Assembly (NCBI GenBank): GCA_025200525.1
Contig: CM045768.1
Coordinates: 47,153,022 to 47,217,021, forward strand
DNA: 64,000 nucleotides
Reading direction: 5' to 3'
Source of the DNA: Camellia lanceoleosa
Lineage: Eukaryota > Streptophyta > Magnoliopsida > Ericales > Theaceae
Within the stretch, counting starts at the first letter, position 1. Each line of letters opens with the position of its first letter. Made by a program: the position numbers and the translations under genes. The notes under the pieces were generated by a model, which had not been told where the DNA came from, ran no database searches, and saw nothing but the letters and a program-made list of their open reading frames with translations. This document shows positions 59,801 through 64,000 of the stretch, piece by piece.

Positions 59801-62532
59801 CATTCCATTGTCATTTCATACATTTCTCCATATACTTACCCTGGTTGGCCTTGAAACCAATGGCCTTACATTCAATATATAACTCATTTTAATATTACAA
59901 GAAATTGGTGAACCTTCTAAGGAGGTATAATATACACAATACATAATAAAACAAATTGGTTACAAGAAAGACAAGGTGAAGCATCCAAAACAGTTGAGGA
60001 AGCATATGAATACCTATTTGCTCAAACTCGACACTCCCACGAAGGATTTCAAAGAAAAATCATTTCAATTGTAAAGTTGAAACTTGGAGTTTTCAAACAT
60101 TTTTTGGTTAAATATATGTTGTCATGCTAAGCGAAGCTGCTCTTCAAATTATTATGTTTAGACCATTAGATGCCCACCAATGGATGGGAAGTATTATTCT
60201 TATCATGTTGTTTTTCACTCTAGGACATCATTCAGTTAGTGGCTGAAACACCACCTTGCATTAACAATTGGGATGTACTCCACTGTATTGTCTCTTCAGC
60301 TACCCAACAACATTCGCACTATTAAAGCTTCTTTTGCCATTCATTAAATTTTAAACAGCCCAAATCTATGCAGAATTAGATACTTTTAAGCAATTCTAGT
60401 TGCCATTGCCAAAGAGACCAACTAAGTGAGACATTACATAGCATCAAATTAAAACAACTAGAAGGTTTGGTATTTGTTGGTATTAAAGGTTACCATATAG
60501 AGGAGTCACTACAAAGGTTCCAGTTCTAGTCTCTGCCCAAGATTGTCGGCATCCTTGTATTTTTTCAATTTTCCAACGCCAACCAAAAAGAACACGCAAT
60601 CAAATGGAGTCCAAGATACATCCTAAACAATGTTTGGGACTTTCAATGGCAAGCTAGATGTTAATTTTGATACTCGTATTATTGCAATCCCCAACCTTCC
60701 ACACAACACCCCAATAAAAAAATAAATAAGGTTGATAGCATGACAACAAGGGTTATTTGAACACAAATACTTACCTATAGCCGTATTTCGCTCAAATGAA
60801 AAAATAGGTTGGCTAGGGTAGCCCAATTAAAAAAGTCACAAAACCAAATAAATAAACTGTCTATTTGCAAATCCAACAACATTGAGGTTGTATCCACAGC
60901 CATCTCACATTATGAGACCAACACATGTGAGAGGAAGCAATACGGATATCACTAAGGCTATGTATTTTCATTTTTTTTTTTTGTAAGTAAAGCAAATTGT
61001 ATTAAATAAAAGCGTCAAAAGGGATGTTATCCCTGTATAAAAAGATTACACCATGATAAACTATATTATTCTCAACAACAGAAGCCTTTACACTCCCGAA
61101 AAAACAACTATAGGTTCTTACAAATGAAGAGAACCAACAAAATCTACATTATTTTTGGTGAGTACAAAATCTACGATCTGATCTTGATCTTCCTTACAAG
61201 CCATCTAGGCAAAATGACCCAATAGCTACTTTTAAGCCTATATAGAGGCTCCTCTACACTTTGAGAAGTCCTCTTATTCCACTCCTTCCATAAAAGCCTC
61301 ATCAAACATAAAGGAGCCAGTAGCCAAGCCTTTTGTCTTTGCTTTCCCACCATCCAAACAAGATCCCCATCACATCTCTATGTAAAACCCAATCTATCGA
61401 AAACAGAGCCAAAACTAGATCCCACAAATCCCTTGTCACCTTGTAATAAAAAAGAAACTGACTCACCATTACAATTACAAACCAATTAACAATAGTTTGT
61501 CATCTCCTAATTAAGTAATCACCCATAAGGATCTTCTCATGGGTCGCATTCGGCCACACACACACACAAAAAAAAAAAAAGTAATTTTGGAAGGAATCCT
61601 AGCAATCCAAATGTCTCAAATTAAAACTCACCCTCCTATTCCCCAACAAAGCCCGATAAAAAGACTTCACGTCAAGACAACCCGCCACAAAGAATTTGGA
61701 CCATCTCTAATGCTTCTATACCTCATCTCCACACCACTTATGATGCCAGAACTTCACCCCATCTCCCCTCCCCACCTTAAAAGCTATCACATTTCAAATA
61801 ATCATCCCAAACTAGATGGATTATCTTCCAAAGCCCCATCCCAAGATGTAATCACTTGGCATATTTCCACGCTTGTCGCTAATACTAATTTTCAGGCAGC
61901 TTCTTTCTAGCATGAATTGCTTTGGTTTCTTCTAATTCTTTCTACATGTGGGTGGATGTTGTATTATGTCTTTAGCTTAAAGGAATATATGTTTCATTTG
62001 CATACTTTGTGCTTTGCAATCTAAAATATAGAAAAATGCTAAAAGAAGAGAAAAGAAAACCGACAAACCCTTTGCTGAAAAACCACATTCTAAGATAAAC
62101 CCATAAATAAATATTCTCAAACATATATATATATATATATATGACTGAGGGAGGGGTAAAAACAAAGTGAACGACATACTCTATTCGAACTCCACTGCCT
62201 CCATTGGAGAAGTAACGGGTGAGATTATCGTGGACCCAACTATCAGCAGCCTTCTTGGAGGAATTCAAGCTTCTGAGCATGGAATTGGGAATGCCAACAG
62301 TTACATAGATATGAGAACCGGAGAGAGATTCGAGGACGAGAGGGTCGGTATCGAAGAGCTTGACCTTGGAGATGTTGTTGGATTTCAAGAGGTCAACCAC
62401 CTTGGGCGGTGGCAGTGGTTGGGAGGCGGTGGTGCCCCAGTTGACTCCAATGGCTCGAACCCTAGACGAAAACAAACTGCAAATGGCTAGCACAAACAGT
62501 AAGGCCAGGATCAGAGGGAGATTCGAGGCCAT
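56837..62532 (-). CDS. GH17 glucan endo-1,3-beta-glucosidase-like protein with X8 domain and GPI-type tail
   Basis: Two exons, 62532-62180 and 57950-56837, split by a 4.2-kb intron (GTATGT donor, CAG acceptor, phase 2), giving 488 residues. The start MASNLPLILALLFVLAICSL is a signal peptide; an ATG nine codons upstream is less likely. The GH17 fold begins IGVNWGTTASQPLPPPKVVD. The acid/base motif reads YIAVGDEPF (E125). At the nucleophile motif the sequence is IIIGQIGWPTDG, with Gln at about residue 270 where active enzymes have Glu. The GH17 domain ends GNFERHWGVFTFDGQAKY. An X8/CBM43 domain follows (about 371-451: WCVVNN, AYSF-like YAFNSYYQ, CDFGGLGLITT, CRF). A hydrophobic C-terminus (about 464-485) indicates a GPI anchor. 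Such proteins sit at the plasma membrane, wall or plasmodesmata and bind or cleave callose. It is closest, from memory, to Arabidopsis At5g58480. The frame is intact. Confidence 0.93.
60970..61880 (-). mobile_element. 3' fragment of an L1-type LINE in the GH17 intron
   Basis: On the minus strand the fragment carries short remnants of the L1 reverse transcriptase C-terminal region (VKFWHHKWCGDE, then AWLLAPLCLMRLLWKEWNKR). It ends in a poly(A) tail, seen as T's at 60970-60982 on the plus strand. Frames are broken. It is 5'-truncated, as LINE insertions commonly are, and lies within the single GH17 intron. Confidence 0.75.
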
Positions 62533-63210
62533 TGAAGAGAAGAGAGGTGTGTGATGCAACTAGTAAGCCTAGTACTGCTTCATGCTATGGTTTTGGTTTT
62601 GGACAAATGGTAGTGTGTCTGGCGAGCGCGTGACTCGTTTGGGATTTGAGTCCGCTTTTTAGTTTTTTTTTTAATTTATAGTTTGGTTTTAAAATATCTT
62701 ATTTAGAATAGATTTTTTTGATTTTTTAAAATAATTATAAGAAAAAATAAAATAATTATATGTTTAAAGTGATATTTTATTTTATTTTATTAAAATAATT
62801 TATTTTATCTTGTGCAATTATTTTATTTCAAATTGTATTCCCAAACAAGCTCGGACTGTGTTTGGGGAATAGACTTTGGTCGGGGACTACGGCAATTATT
62901 TATTCGGAGTGCTAATGTGACCGCACCTGCGTACTGACATGCCGGCTTGTTTTAGTTCGTGTGGCGCACTCCTTAAACATTTTATAATACAATTGTCTTT
63001 AAGCCGTTCACTTTTTGTTAAGCATTAAATAATTTAGAATTTTTATATTTTAATGTACATTTTAATTCCTATTGATTGATCATTATTTAATATTAAGATT
63101 GGTATTAAAATAAAGACGTTCGGTTCAAAAGTTCAATTCAAAATTTTATTGCTCAAAGGTCCAGGAATGAAATTAGTAGGTTCACGAGGACATAACTTTT
63201 CACAATGGCC
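62533..63210. other. Upstream region of the GH17 gene
   Basis: About 680 bases that should hold the GH17 promoter. The stretch 62640-62830 is AT-rich, and 62860-62960 is more GC-rich. No TATA box stands out, and no gene is supported. Confidence 0.45.
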
Positions 63211-64000
63211 TGTTAGCACCATAAATCTGCAATTTTTATTATTTATATAATTGCAGGACACGTGGCATTCTCTTATTCATTTGGAAGTTAAGAAGTTATA
63301 AAGATAATGGAGAATATGAAGGACAAAGTGGATGAGTGGAAGGACATATGGCAAGACAAGAATGAAGATGGAAGAGTGGGTAGTTTTAGGTGGTTATTGG
63401 GTAGTTATCACCGGAAGTTTTTTCCTACAAATATTTGTTATAAATAGCCATTCATGGCTACATTGTAAAGGATCCAAAACTCAAATCAAAGACATTGATT
63501 TCAATATTTCTTGTCATTTTCCTTATCTTAGAGTAGTTTAACATAGATTTATATTTCAAGCATTTATTTTCATGCACTTCCTTTCAAGCATAGAGTAGAG
63601 GTAAGTAATTGTTACTTTGATTGTTTACTCAATCGCCTTTTCTCCATCTCTTTCTTCTTTAATTTTTCTTTTCTACACTTTGGCAATTTTGAAGTCCTCT
63701 TTGTTGAGGCAAAAGAACCGCCAACACAATCGCTGATAATTGGCTTGAATTTAATCTGAAGGATTTTTCAATCCTTTGGCACGCCAAGATTTATAATATT
63801 TTCCTTCAGAGGAAAAATAAGCCAACATTTTTGGCACGCCCAAGGGGATGTACCAAGTGTAAGAAATGACAAACAATTTGATTTCGCCATTCGAACTTGT
63901 CAATTCAAATATATTTGCTGAAAGAAAAATTTTGAATCTTCAAAAGAGATCTATTTTCTTGATGAAATAAACTTTCATCCATTACAATATTATTTGGTGG
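63211..64000 (+). mobile_element. 5' LTR and leader of a retrotransposon continuing past the window
   Basis: A putative LTR of 617 bases runs from TGTTAGCACC (63211) to AAGCCAACA (63827). It is followed by TTTT and TGGCACGCCCAAGGGGA (63832-63848), a primer-binding-site-like sequence of the kind seen after plant Gypsy (Ogre/Tat-type) LTRs. A related word, TTTGGCACGCCAAGA, occurs inside the LTR near 63777. A TATA box lies at 63439-63446. An ATG at 63866 opens a 34-codon frame ending at 63970. The second LTR and the coding domains would be to the right of the window, so identity and completeness cannot be judged here. Confidence 0.65.
63439..63446 (+). promoter_or_regulatory. TATA box within the right-edge LTR
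   Basis: TATAAATA, followed by G, lies 229 bases into the putative LTR, with pyrimidine-rich DNA downstream. It is the best core-promoter match in the LTR and supports plus-strand transcription of the element. Confidence 0.5.

Overview
This 64 kb window is nuclear DNA from a flowering plant, almost certainly a eudicot. It is AT-rich, genes are sparse and split by GT-AG introns, and transposable elements fill much of the space. Six protein-coding genes can be supported by joining exons. In order they are: a CCT-motif (CMF, FITNESS-like) regulator (800-2627, minus); an LBD12-like LOB-domain transcription factor (6647-7878, minus); a homologue of the meiotic protein DFO, DOUBLE-STRAND BREAK FORMATION (17685-24055, minus); an FLX-like 3 coiled-coil protein (25776-30127, plus); a TAF15b-like zinc-finger/RRM RNA-binding protein (33318-38147, minus); and a GPI-anchored GH17 beta-1,3-glucanase-like protein with an X8 domain (56837-62532, minus).

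The mobile DNA is layered. A degenerate Ty3/Gypsy element of about 16.6 kb (39010-55587, minus; Tat-like by its domain order and its antisense ORF) separates the TAF15b and GH17 genes. It has paired LTRs, a perfect 5-bp target duplication (ATATT), and gag, protease, RT, RNase H and integrase remnants. It also carries a plus-strand antisense ORF and a 12-unit tandem array of hairpin-forming repeats where pol and the antisense ORF converge. Two other LTRs (47187-50292 and about 51298-53189) are nested in it. A further lone LTR lies at 11705-14957 and itself holds a TIR element (12300-13139). Two hAT-like non-autonomous elements with perfect 8-bp target duplications sit in introns (21814-22638 in the DFO gene, 35548-36508 in the TAF15b gene). 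A long-armed foldback element (31678-32311), a LINE tail (about 60970-61880) and the 5' end of another LTR retrotransposon running off the right edge (63211-64000) complete the set.

Three host genes carry frame problems against otherwise well-conserved coding sequence: DFO exon 5, the N-terminus of the FLX-like gene, and the last exon of TAF15b. These could be consensus errors in the assembly or real decay. The GH17 protein has glutamine where the catalytic nucleophile glutamate is expected. From memory of Arabidopsis locus numbers, CCT with DFO and TAF15b with GH17 are neighbours there too, so the window appears to keep two ancestral gene pairs with large insertions between their members.

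The genes do not form a pathway. They are independent housekeeping, developmental, meiotic and cell-wall genes. No RNA genes, CRISPR arrays or bacterial-type features were seen.
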